Shown here piece by piece: positions 40,683 to 48,879 of a stretch of 64,000 nt of DNA. The position numbers were made by a program, and so were the translations under genes. The stretch's first letter is position 1, and every line of letters starts with the position of its first letter. This DNA is from CAYOYK01 sp964408185 (GTDB taxonomy: Bacteria; Bacillota; Clostridia; Christensenellales; Aristaeellaceae), in contig CAYOYK010000004.1 of assembly GCA_964408185.1 (NCBI GenBank), positions 1-64,000 of the forward strand, written 5' to 3'. The notes under the pieces were generated by a model. The model was not told the origin of the DNA. It searched no databases and saw nothing but the letters and a program-made list of their open reading frames with translations.

Positions 40683-41581
40683 ACATTCTTGTTACCGGCG
40701 CAAGTGGGTTGGTCGGCTCAGCCGCCGCCCAGCACCTGAGCAGAATCCCCGGAGTATCTGTTACCGCTCTGGCGCGCCGTATGATAGCGGACAAGTATCA
40801 AAGCGTTTGCTGTGATCTTTCTTGCGATGACATGGAGCACGCCCTTGGCGCTCGCTCGTTCGATGCCATCGTGCATTGCGCGGCCGTGATTCCAGCGGCG
40901 AATATGGCGGAGGAGTTTATCTTTCAGCAGAATACCGCCATGGATCGGAAGATCGCGCAGTATGCATCCGCACATATGTGTCGGCTTATCTATGTGTCAA
41001 CGGTCGCCCTGTATCAAAACCTGACAGGAGAACAGGTAAACAGCGAGACCTCCCCTATCCATACTGATACATTGTATCAGAAATCAAAGTTCGATGGGGA
41101 GGCGTTTGTCCGGGAGACCTGTCCCTCCTATGCCATTCTGCGGCTGCCATCGCCCTACGGAAGCGGGCAAAACCGAACCACCGTGCTAAAGCTCTTTATT
41201 CAAAAAGCGCTGCAAAGCGGCTCCGTCGGCTACTTTGGGCAGGGCAGTCGGACGCAGAATTTCGTACACGTTACGGATATCGCGCGTGCAGTCGAAAAAG
41301 CCATTCTGTCAAAAGAAAACGACGTTTTCAACATTGCCGCAGCTCAGTCTGTCTCCATGAAGGAGCTTGCCGCGCTGGTGGTTTCTATCGCAAATCAGCG
41401 CTTTGGCTGCAGCGCTTCCGTGGAGCCCGTGCCAAAGCCTGACCCGCAGGAGGAATACCGTTCCAACATCAGCATTGCCAAGGCGGAACGCCTGCTTGGC
41501 TGGAGGCCGCAGGTGCGCCTGACGGACGGAATCGCAGACTGGATGAGCATGCTCACTGATGCGGCTCCGCAGGAGAGCTGA
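40679..41581 (+). CDS. NAD-dependent epimerase/reductase (SDR)
   Basis: The 300-residue product has NILVTGASGLVGSAAAQHL, an STVALYQN substrate strand, a Y-x3-K site in TLYQKSKFDGE, and LRLPSPYGSGQN. It is closer to reductase-type SDR proteins than to the dehydratase at 37644. It begins the more A/T-rich half of the operon. ATG overlaps the GT2 stop (ATGA). It is probably a late ketosugar reductase or epimerase; the substrate is not readable. Confidence 0.85.
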   Translation: MNILVTGASGLVGSAAAQHLSRIPGVSVTALARRMIADKYQSVCCDLSCDDMEHALGARSFDAIVHCAAVIPAANMAEEFIFQQNTAMDRKIAQYASAHMCRLIYVSTVALYQNLTGEQVNSETSPIHTDTLYQKSKFDGEAFVRETCPSYAILRLPSPYGSGQNRTTVLKLFIQKALQSGSVGYFGQGSRTQNFVHVTDIARAVEKAILSKENDVFNIAAAQSVSMKELAALVVSIANQRFGCSASVEPVPKPDPQEEYRSNISIAKAERLLGWRPQVRLTDGIADWMSMLTDAAPQES

Positions 41582-41583
41582 CC

Positions 41584-42252
41584 ATGCGAATCGCTGTTTT
41601 GTCGGATGCGCACGGCAATGCTTTTGGATTGAGAACCTGCCTCCACCACATCGCGCAGGAACAAGTGGATCAGATTTTCTACCTAGGGGACGCGTTCGGC
41701 TATGGAGACCGTGGCGAGCAGGTGGTAGAGCTTCTGCGCGGCGTCAAGGCTCACGCGCTGCTTGGAAACCACGACGCAATGCTGCTGGGCCGCCTGCCCG
41801 TGGATACGGAACGGAACAAAAGCTATCGATTGCCGCCGCTGAGCGCCGTAAGCCCCTCCGCAGTGGCATGGCTTCAACCCCTGTTGCCGTATGCCCAACT
41901 ATCCATTCAAGAACGGCGGATATTGCTTGTACACGGGTCACCTCTGGACCCGCTAGGTGGCTATCTGTACGCAGATAGTGACAAGCGCGCGCTGGCGAGC
42001 CTCCCCTATGACTGCATATTGATGGGGCATACGCACCGGCCCTATCTTGAACAGGTTGGAGCCGTATGCGTAGCAAACGTCGGTTCCTGCGGGCTGCCGC
42101 GCGATATCGGCAATCGACTTTGCTACGCCCTTTACGACAGCAAGTCAAACACCTGCGAGCTGAGGTATTGCATAGCGGATCCCGCGCAGATGCGAGAAAG
42201 TTTTCGCAACGCCAGCAGCGATGTGCTGCGCTGTTTAGAACGCAACAGATGA
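41584..42252 (+). CDS. Metallophosphoesterase, YfcE/MJ0936-like
   Basis: This 222-residue calcineurin-like phosphoesterase has the motifs LSDAHGNAFGL (D-x-H), FYLGDAFGYGD (GDxxxYG), LLGNHDAML (GNHD), LLVHGSP and LMGHTHRP (GHxH). All metal ligands are therefore present. The substrate is unknown. Its place inside a glycan operon beside an ATP-grasp gene is unusual and suggests removal of phosphate from a sugar or linker intermediate. The start follows the SDR stop by two bases. Confidence 0.88.
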   Translation: MRIAVLSDAHGNAFGLRTCLHHIAQEQVDQIFYLGDAFGYGDRGEQVVELLRGVKAHALLGNHDAMLLGRLPVDTERNKSYRLPPLSAVSPSAVAWLQPLLPYAQLSIQERRILLVHGSPLDPLGGYLYADSDKRALASLPYDCILMGHTHRPYLEQVGAVCVANVGSCGLPRDIGNRLCYALYDSKSNTCELRYCIADPAQMRESFRNASSDVLRCLERNR

Positions 42253-42268
42253 AAAGGCGGTGTCCAAG

Positions 42269-43348
42269 ATGGAAAGATTGCCCGTCATGGTAACAGGAAT
42301 CGGCGGCGGCGGCGTCGGCGAGCAGATTCTCAAATGCCTGCGAATGAGTGGACGCAACTACTACATCGTCGGCGGGGATATGAACAAATTCAGCAAAGGA
42401 CTTGCTATCGTGGACAAGCCCTATATCCTTCCGCCCGCCTCTGACCCTGCGTATGTGGAAACGCTGTTGTCCGTGTGCAAAAGACACGGTATCAAAGCGC
42501 TGTTTTATGGCTCCGAACCCGAACTCAAGGTGATGAGCAAGCATCGGTCGGTGTTTGCCGCAAATGATATCTTCATCCCCTTATGCTCGGAGCGTGTGAT
42601 CGACACCTGCATGGACAAAAACAAAACCATGCAGTGGTTTGACGCGAATGGCTTCAACATGCCGCGCAGCCGAAAAGTGACAGGCCGCGACACTTTGGAG
42701 CAGATTGATTTCATTCCGGCTGTACTCAAGCCCTCCGTCGGCGGAGGTGGATCGGCCAACAGCTTCATTGCGCGCAACCACGGCGAGCTGGTACTGTTTG
42801 GGAGTTATCTGCTTGATCTGTACGGAGAGTTTATCGTGCAGGAGTACGTCGGCTCCTTTGACAGCGAGTATACGGTGGGCGTGCTGAGCGATATGCAGGG
42901 CGCGTATATCAATTCCATCGCGGTGAAGAAGAGCATTTTATCCGGGCTATCCAACCGCATCAAGGTGAAAAACACCTCCGGCGTTGCTAAGCACGGAGAA
43001 GTGCTGGCGGTTAGCAGCGGTATTTCGCAAGGAGAGATCGGCCGTTTCCCGGATGTGACCACGCCATGCCGCGAGATCGCGAAGCGGCTGGGCAGCACGG
43101 GGCCCATCAATATTCAATGCCGAGTACAGGACGGTAAGGTGTATGTATTCGAGATCAACCCCCGCATTTCCGGCACATCGTCCCTGCGGGCCATGGTGGG
43201 CTACAACGAGCCGGACGTGATGATCCGCAGGCAGCTGTACGGCGAACACTTCGAGGTCGATTTCTCCTATCGGGAGGGAATCATTGTGCGCGGCTTGGAT
43301 GAGGTGCTGCTGGAGACGGAGAAGGTGGACCGCATTGAGCGCGCCTGA
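42269..43348 (+). CDS. ATP-grasp enzyme, CarB-like
   Basis: The 359-residue product has an N-terminal Rossmann-like domain (MVTGIGGGGVGEQILKCLR). The ATP-grasp fold follows: AVLKPSVGGGGSANSF for ATP, VQEYVGSFDSEYTVGV, and the metal-binding VFEINPRISGTSSLRA. ATP-grasp enzymes join a carboxylate to an amine or thiol through acyl phosphate. Related proteins occur in capsule clusters, where they may add an amino acid or similar group. ATG 42269 is chosen over GTG 42260, which falls inside the AAAAGGCGG site. Confidence 0.85.
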   Translation: MERLPVMVTGIGGGGVGEQILKCLRMSGRNYYIVGGDMNKFSKGLAIVDKPYILPPASDPAYVETLLSVCKRHGIKALFYGSEPELKVMSKHRSVFAANDIFIPLCSERVIDTCMDKNKTMQWFDANGFNMPRSRKVTGRDTLEQIDFIPAVLKPSVGGGGSANSFIARNHGELVLFGSYLLDLYGEFIVQEYVGSFDSEYTVGVLSDMQGAYINSIAVKKSILSGLSNRIKVKNTSGVAKHGEVLAVSSGISQGEIGRFPDVTTPCREIAKRLGSTGPINIQCRVQDGKVYVFEINPRISGTSSLRAMVGYNEPDVMIRRQLYGEHFEVDFSYREGIIVRGLDEVLLETEKVDRIERA

Positions 43349-44378
43349 TCTCTCCGCAGCCCTGCCTTTGTGCGCAAACAAGTCCGTCAGCCATCAGCGA
43401 AGCGCGCTCATGGATAACGCCAAGGCTCTGCTGATTTTGCTTGTTGTGATCGGGCATTTTATTGGTGTGAACAGCGCAAATTCCATTTGGTTCTCTAGAC
43501 TTTACACCATCATCTACATGTTCCATATGCCGCTCTTTGTGTTTATATCAGGGTATTTTGCCAAAAATGTCTATCAGAACGGCTGTTTTTCTTATCGCCG
43601 CATCTTTTCGCTCATATTCACCTACCTCTTTTTCCAACTGATCTATGTGCTCACCTATGCCGCCTTTGGCAATTTCTCATATGGCTTGCTTCAAATTCTA
43701 AGTGCGACGGATGCGCAATGGTATCTGTTGGCGATGATCCTATGGTATCTGCTTGTTCCCTTCTTCAGCAAGCTCGCCCCTGTCCCCGCGCTTGCCGCGA
43801 CAGTTCTCCTTGCGCTTCTCTCCGGGTATGCAAACAGTACGGACTTTTTGGCTCTGACCCGTGTTGTGAATATGTTGCCCTATTTTCTGGCTGGATACTA
43901 TCTTTCTCTTTATGGGTCGCGGCTTGTTGATCTGGCAAATAAAAAGACATTCCGCATTCTTTGCGTTGTCGGCGCGCTGGGGGTGGCTATTGGCATTGCA
44001 TGCTACACGCATCGCATCGGAGATATCCCCTACTTGTATCGTAACATCTCCTATCAATCCGGAACGCATATCCTCATCCGCGCGGCAAACGGCGTATGCG
44101 CCGTGGTGCTTGGACTTGGTTTTTTTGCGGCGTGTCCGCGCCGGAAAACGTTTTTCACCTTCGTTGGCGCTCGCACTTTGCAAATATATGTATACCACAT
44201 CATCATCTTTTACATTACGGTCTTCTCCGGGCTTTATCAGGTGATGTTCACGCAATGGCCCGGATATGTGCGCTGCTTGATCGTTCCGCTGTTGCTGACC
44301 TTCGTGCTGTCTTGGAAGCCTTTCGGATTTCCCTTCCGCCAGATCAGCAAGCTGGACGGGTCGCGCTTCCTCAAATGA
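43335..44378 (+). CDS. Membrane acyltransferase-3 family protein
   Basis: The protein has about ten membrane segments. It has the family start MDNAKALLILLVVIGHFIG with the catalytic-type His, then YMFHMPLFVFISGYFAKN, and a late LQIYVYHIIIFY segment. This places it with sugar O-acetyltransferases such as WecH/OatA N-domains. It probably acetylates the island's glycan. The true start is uncertain. TTG 43335 has GGAGAAGGTGG before it and overlaps the ATP-grasp gene by 14 bases (347 residues). ATG 43410 gives 322 residues but has a weak site. Confidence 0.85.
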   Translation: MSAPDLSAALPLCANKSVSHQRSALMDNAKALLILLVVIGHFIGVNSANSIWFSRLYTIIYMFHMPLFVFISGYFAKNVYQNGCFSYRRIFSLIFTYLFFQLIYVLTYAAFGNFSYGLLQILSATDAQWYLLAMILWYLLVPFFSKLAPVPALAATVLLALLSGYANSTDFLALTRVVNMLPYFLAGYYLSLYGSRLVDLANKKTFRILCVVGALGVAIGIACYTHRIGDIPYLYRNISYQSGTHILIRAANGVCAVVLGLGFFAACPRRKTFFTFVGARTLQIYVYHIIIFYITVFSGLYQVMFTQWPGYVRCLIVPLLLTFVLSWKPFGFPFRQISKLDGSRFLK

Positions 44379-44393
44379 CGCGCGCGGGCGTCA
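44376..44393. terminator. Small hairpin made by two convergent stop codons
   Basis: TGACGC-gcgcgg-GCGTCA spans the stop codon of the acyltransferase gene (plus) and that of the YczE-like gene (minus). It has no U-run, so termination is uncertain. Confidence 0.4.
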
Positions 44394-45020
44394 GCAGGAC
44401 TTGGCCGAGTTCCGGCTGCGATTGAGGAACGGCTCGCTCATGACCCGGTTGAGCCATTGGATTGCCGGGCCCATGCACAGCGCCACAAGCACCGTGCCGA
44501 TGCCCACCGTGGCGCCCATCAGCCACCCAGCCAGCACGCACAGCAGATCGGTCGCCACGCGGCACACCCGCAGCGAGGCAACCTTTCGCTTGGCCGCGAT
44601 CAGCGAGAGCGCGTCGTAAGAGCTTACGCCCATGTCGGCCGTGAAATACAGCGACGAGGCCACGCACACCAGCGCCAGCGCCCCGATCAGCAGGGCAACG
44701 CGGCCGATCAGCGTCGGCTCCAGCCCGATGGTTTGGAAGAGCCACATAAAGAAATCGGCCACATAGCCCACCAAGAACAGGTTGACAAACGTCGCAAAGC
44801 CGATGAACTTTCGATCCCAAAAGAAGACGACCGCCAAAAGCACCGCTGTGGCTAGGAGGTATACCGTGTGATACTCCCAGCCCAGCTGGTTGGCAACGCC
44901 CAGCATGAGCACCGTATACGGATCGGAGCCAAAGTTGGCCGTCCGCATCAGCGCGACCACCAGCCCGCAGGCCAGCACTCCCAGCACCGCCATGAAAACC
45001 CGCTTTTGCGTGCGCGTCAT
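44391..45020 (-). CDS. YczE/YitT-like membrane protein
   Basis: The 209-residue protein has about five to six hydrophobic segments. It reads GVLACGLVVALMRTANFGSD near the start and SLYFTADMGVSSYDALSLIA later, the two half-repeats typical of the YczE/YyaS group. Its function is unknown; YczE affects lipopeptide synthesis in Bacillus. Start ATG 45020 is used, with a GGGGG-type site and a sigma-A promoter upstream. It is convergent with the glycan operon. Confidence 0.8.
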   Translation of the reverse strand: MTRTQKRVFMAVLGVLACGLVVALMRTANFGSDPYTVLMLGVANQLGWEYHTVYLLATAVLLAVVFFWDRKFIGFATFVNLFLVGYVADFFMWLFQTIGLEPTLIGRVALLIGALALVCVASSLYFTADMGVSSYDALSLIAAKRKVASLRVCRVATDLLCVLAGWLMGATVGIGTVLVALCMGPAIQWLNRVMSEPFLNRSRNSAKSC

Positions 45021-45063
45021 CGCATTGCCCCCGTTCCCGTCAAAAATGATTGCAAACAACGGT

Positions 45064-45092
45064 ATCATACAACGACCCGCTCCATTTGTCAC
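45064..45092 (-). promoter_or_regulatory. Sigma-A promoter of the YczE-like gene
   Basis: On the minus strand GTGACA (45092-45087), 17 bases, TATGAT (45069-45064), each 5/6. Confidence 0.75.
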
Positions 45093-45123
45093 GCAAAATG
45101 TGTGGCATGGGCGGCAGCAGCAG

Positions 45124-45153
45124 GCGGCTCCGCCGAATGAACAGCGGAGCCGC
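45124..45153 (-). terminator. Hairpin after the XRE regulator gene
   Basis: GCGGCTCCGC and GCGGAGCCGC are a perfect 10-bp inverted repeat around ten bases, 27 bases past the regulator's stop. No U-run follows. Confidence 0.6.
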
Positions 45154-45179
45154 AGGTAAATCGCGCGCCGGGGATAGGC

Positions 45180-45854
45180 TCAGCTCAGCGCGCCGCCATG
45201 GAAGAAGCACTCGTACGCGCGCCTGCCGCCGACCACAATCTCCTCGTAGCCTTGGTACCAGTCCAGCCCGCCGTTCACCTTGCACCGATACAGGCTGTCG
45301 CCCTGCTGGAAGAATTCCGGCCCGCGATAAGGCAGCTCCAGCGGCGCTTCGAGCAGCGCGGCCTTGAGAAAATCGCCGTTGAAATCGTCATTCAGCACCC
45401 TGCCGACATAGTTCATGGCGTAGATCGGGCAGTCGCCGCGCCAAACGGCCTCCTCGCCCGCAAAGCGCTCGCCGCCGACGTAGGTGTCAATGTACGCGTA
45501 GCCGTCCCGCTCCACGCGATAATCATGGCTCTGCGGACGCGACGGGGCGACCTCCGCCGCCTTGGCCGCATAGGCGTTCGTCTTGGCGTAGATCAAAAAC
45601 GCGCGGAGGGCGGCCTCGTCCGGGGCGACGCTCGGCGCAAGGCGCGGGGCGCACTCGTCGTCATCCTTGACCAGCCGATCGACCGTAACCAGCAGCAGCT
45701 CGCTCAGGGCGATCAGATTGGCGATGTCCGGGTAGCTCTGGCCGTTCTCCCATTTGGCGATGGCCTGCCGGGACACGCCCAGCTTTTCCGCCAGCGCCTC
45801 CTGCGTGAGGCCCCGGTTCTTGCGCAGCAGCTGTAGCTTTTCGGGAAAGATCAT
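45180..45854 (-). CDS. XRE-type regulator with a DUF5680-like C-terminal domain
   Basis: The 224-residue product has an N-terminal helix-turn-helix, KLQLLRKNRGLTQEALAEKL and VSRQAIAKWENGQSYPD, followed by a linker. Its C-terminal domain is aromatic-rich (YAYIDTYVGGERFAGEEAVW, NYVGRVLNDDFNGDFLKAAL, LDWYQGYEEI) and matches the DUF5680 type often fused to such regulators. It probably represses nearby genes or itself; the ligand is unknown. ATG 45854 follows AAAGGGG. Confidence 0.88.
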   Translation of the reverse strand: MIFPEKLQLLRKNRGLTQEALAEKLGVSRQAIAKWENGQSYPDIANLIALSELLLVTVDRLVKDDDECAPRLAPSVAPDEAALRAFLIYAKTNAYAAKAAEVAPSRPQSHDYRVERDGYAYIDTYVGGERFAGEEAVWRGDCPIYAMNYVGRVLNDDFNGDFLKAALLEAPLELPYRGPEFFQQGDSLYRCKVNGGLDWYQGYEEIVVGGRRAYECFFHGGALS

Positions 45855-45950
45855 TCCTATCGCCCCTTTCGTTGGGTCGGGTACAGCATACCACGGACTT
45901 GCCTCGCGCGCCACCCACAGCGGGTTGCGCTTTCGCGCCCGGCGGTTGCG

Positions 45951-47288
45951 TCAGGCGCTGGACACGCCGTCGCTGGTTTGCAGGATTTGCAGCACCTGAA
46001 GCTCCGCGCCCGTGCCCGCGTCAATATACACGCGATACTCACAGCCCGCGTACGCCCCGGCGACCTCGTAGCAAAGGCGCTCGCTGTCCTTGTAGGGGAT
46101 CACGCACAGCCGCGCGCCGGAGAGCGTCAGGCGGTCGCTGACCCGCGCCATGGCTTGCTCGCGGCTGATGATCGGCGTAAGGCCGGAGCGCTCGATGTGG
46201 TTCATGAGATAGTTGTTGGCTTCCAGCCCGACCACCTCGCCCGTGTCCATGCGCACCTGCGCCTTGACCAAATCCGGGTAGAGCAGCACGCCGTCCTGCA
46301 CGGCAACGAAGTTGAGCACCGCCATGCCTCCGTACACCTGAAAATGATTGCGCTCCATCTCTCCGTAGCCGTTCTGCTTCAGGAAGGCCAGCGCGCCGAC
46401 CGTACATTCCTCCAGCGTCTTTTGCTGCATAAACGCGGCGTGCTCCGGCACCATCCACAGCACGCGGCCGCCCTGACGGGTCACCTCGGCGGTGAGCACC
46501 ACGCCGTCCGTCAGCGTGAGCTGCACGCCGTAGCAGGGCAGCGTTCCCTCCGTGCGCGCGGCCTCGGCAGCGCTCTGCACGCGGGCCAGCCCCACAAACG
46601 TCGTGGCGATGGACACGGCCTCCTGCTCGGTAACCTCGTCGTCGCCGAGCGCCTTGGCTTGCCCGTAATGCCGCGCATCGGAGAACGCGCCGTCATAGAT
46701 CATGGTGGGATAGTCCATGCCGTTGTCCGCGTCGGCCACCTGCTCCAAGGGGCGCAGCGACGCGCTGGCCTCCTGATAGTAGTTGTTCTCCAGCGTCGCA
46801 AGCCGCAGGCTCCCGGCCAGCATGTCCTCCCGCGCCAGCGCAAACTGCGCCGCAAGCTGGGCGCACTCGTCCCGCATCGAGGCCAGCATCGCAAGCGCGC
46901 CGTCATCCAGCACGCCGGTCTCCACCACGGCCAGCGCCTGCGTGAGCGTGTATTCCGACAGCTGGTTGCAGAACTTGATGGTATCCCGCATGGCTGCGTG
47001 GCTGAGCGGCAGCGCACTCAGGCCGCTGACGACCTCGTCCGCCTGCCGGGAGATCTCCATGAGCAGCCGCGCCTGCTCCTGCCGCTGGGTGGTGACGGGC
47101 GTTTTATCCAGCTTGGTCTAGATGGCCTGTAAATGCTCCTGCGCCTCCAGCACGCGCTGGGTGTAGGCATCCTCAAGCGCCTGTCCGGTCGCCTTCGCGG
47201 CGGTGTTGGTATCAATGGCGATATACACGGCCACCGCCAGCGCCAGCGTCAGAAACGTATAGATGATCGCATGCAGCCCGCGCTTCAT
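45951..47288 (-). pseudogene. ypeB: ypeB, germination protein, with an in-frame amber stop
   Basis: YpeB is needed to stabilise and place SleB in spores. From ATG 47288 (AGGAGGAG upstream) the frame reads MKRGLHAIIYTFLTLALAVA, a membrane anchor, to codon 56. Codon 57 is TAG (47120-47118). The same frame then continues without a break through TKLDKTPVTTQRQEQ to 45951, giving a total of 445 codons against 450 residues in Bacillus YpeB. The C-terminal PepSY-like repeats look intact. One C-to-T change from CAG would explain the stop. Reinitiation at an internal ATG (47060) would lose the membrane anchor. Confidence 0.88.
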
Positions 47289-47298
47289 GTCGCTCCTC

Positions 47299-47958
47299 CT
47301 AGATGGCAAAGTTGTGCTTGCCGATGCTCAGCTGCACCTGACGCGACCAGATCCAGCCGTTGGTGGCGGTGGCCGGGTTGTAGTAGTACAGGCAGCCGCC
47401 CGACGGGTCCCAGCCGTTGAGGGCGTCCCGCGCCGCGCGCAGGCTGTCCTCGTCCGGGGTGAGGTTGATCTGCCCGTCGCTGACCGCATCGAACGCGCCC
47501 GCCTGATAGATCACGCCCGCAATGGTGTTGGGGAACAGCGGGCTCTTGACGCGGTTGAGCACCACGGCGGCCACGGCCACCTTGCCTACGTAGGGCTCGC
47601 CGCGCGCCTCGCCGTGCACCAAACGGCCCAGCAGGTAGCTCTCCGTCTCGGCATAGCCTGCGGCGGCCACCGTGCCGGATAGCTGCACGCCCAGCGCCGC
47701 CGCCGTCGTCGCCCCGACCGCGCCGTCCACCCGCAATCCGTTCTTTTGCTGAAAGTACACCACGGCGTTGTAGGTCTGCTTGCCAAACACGCCGTCCACC
47801 GTTCCGCTAAAATAGCCGTATTCCTTGAGTTTGGTCTGTATCAGCCGCACAGACTCGCCCTTGCTGCCCCACGCGACCACGGTTTCCGCGCTGCCCCACA
47901 GCGCGACGGCCGCCAGCAGCAGCGCCGCCATCAGCAGCGCCGGAATGCGCTTGCGCAT
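47299..47958 (-). CDS. sleB: Spore cortex-lytic enzyme SleB
   Basis: SleB is a lytic transglycosylase that breaks down cortex peptidoglycan at germination. The 219-residue product has a signal peptide to about residue 25 and a peptidoglycan-binding domain (VRLIQTKLKEYGYFSGTVDG). A Hydrolase_2 catalytic domain follows, with the key Glu in LVHGEARGEPYVGKVAVAAV and the end WIWSRQVQLSIGKHNFAI. ATG 47958 is used; AGGGAAGG lies upstream but inside a hairpin. It is followed after ten bases by ypeB, the standard pair. Confidence 0.95.
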   Translation of the reverse strand: MRKRIPALLMAALLLAAVALWGSAETVVAWGSKGESVRLIQTKLKEYGYFSGTVDGVFGKQTYNAVVYFQQKNGLRVDGAVGATTAAALGVQLSGTVAAAGYAETESYLLGRLVHGEARGEPYVGKVAVAAVVLNRVKSPLFPNTIAGVIYQAGAFDAVSDGQINLTPDEDSLRAARDALNGWDPSGGCLYYYNPATATNGWIWSRQVQLSIGKHNFAI

Positions 47959-47960
47959 AC

Positions 47961-48007
47961 AAAACAACCTTCCCTCCCGGCGCGGACGCGCCATGAAGGA
48001 AAGGTTG
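47961..48007 (-). terminator. Terminator-like hairpin that includes the sleB ribosome binding site
   Basis: On the minus strand CAACCTTTCC and GGGAAGGTTG pair, with an inner GGCGC/GCGCC stem, and TTTT follows directly. The 3' arm holds the GGGAAGG of sleB and the start codon is two bases past the U-run. It may end the DUF6483/ABC-F/creatininase transcript and mask the sleB ribosome binding site. Confidence 0.75.
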
Positions 48008-48033
48008 CCCAAGGCTGGAAAATGTATGCGCCG

Positions 48034-48852
48034 TCAGCCGATCCGCTCGCGGTACAGGGCGAGGATATGCTCCGCGTCGTCCTGCGCGCCGGCCTCCAGC
48101 AGGCGGCGGCCAAGCTCGGCGGTCGCGTCGCGGGGGTCATCCGGGATCACGCCGTCATCCGAGCCGCGCCCCGCAAACTGGCAGCCGCTCGCCACGCCGT
48201 AATCGGCGCTGCGCATGGGCACAATGCGCGGCGGGAGTTGGCCGAGATCCACCGCGTCGGTCTGCGCCATCATCATGGAGGTCTCCAAGCGGTCGGCGTG
48301 GCCGGGGTCGGTCTTTTCCGCGCGCATCAGCGCCTCCAAGCGCGGGCTGGGCCAATCCGCCATCACGCAGAGGGTATCCGTCTCGTGGGTCGTCTCGTCG
48401 CAGAGGCGGCGCACGGAATCCACCTGCGCGATCGCCCCGTGCCCGTTCATGACCACGATCATGCGAAAGCCCATTTTGCTGAGCAGGCGCAGCTCCTCGC
48501 GGATAACGGTGGCAAAGACCTCCTCGCGGAAGTACATGCTGGGCAGCGTGGTGTTGGGGAAGTTCATGCCCCAAATGTAGCTGCTTTCGTCATGCGGGAC
48601 GCGCAGGTTGTCCAGCAGGGCGTCCGGGTCGTGACGCTCCGCGCCGATGAACAGCGTGGGCGCGACCACCCCGCCCGTAAGCGCGGCGGCGGCGCGGGCG
48701 CTGCCCTGCGCGGCCAGACCGTCGGTGCCCATGGGCATGTGCAGGCTGTGCCACTCCACAGGGCCAACCGGCAGATAGCAAAGCGAAATACGCTTTTGCT
48801 CCTCACGGATTTCATCCGGGCGAAGATACTCCATTTGTACAGTGCGCGCCAT
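48034..48852 (-). CDS. Creatininase family amidohydrolase
   Basis: The 272-residue product carries the metal motifs of the creatininase/MftE/FAPy-deformylase family: VEWHSLHMPMGTD (Glu, His, Asp), VVMNGHGAIAQ and HADRLETSMMM (Glu). The usual EHG is changed to EWHS. The substrate could be a cyclic amide or a formamide; context gives no pathway. ATG 48852 has AAAGGGAGG upstream, and the gene follows the ABC-F gene by 27 bases. Confidence 0.85.
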   Translation of the reverse strand: MARTVQMEYLRPDEIREEQKRISLCYLPVGPVEWHSLHMPMGTDGLAAQGSARAAAALTGGVVAPTLFIGAERHDPDALLDNLRVPHDESSYIWGMNFPNTTLPSMYFREEVFATVIREELRLLSKMGFRMIVVMNGHGAIAQVDSVRRLCDETTHETDTLCVMADWPSPRLEALMRAEKTDPGHADRLETSMMMAQTDAVDLGQLPPRIVPMRSADYGVASGCQFAGRGSDDGVIPDDPRDATAELGRRLLEAGAQDDAEHILALYRERIG

Positions 48853-48879
48853 GACGATGCCTCCCTTTGCTTTGATTGC

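Noticed and set aside
47118..47120. Pyrrolysine or general UAG recoding in ypeB
   Set aside because: UAG ends several intact genes in this window, and no pyl genes or insertion element are seen; a point mutation or base error is simpler.
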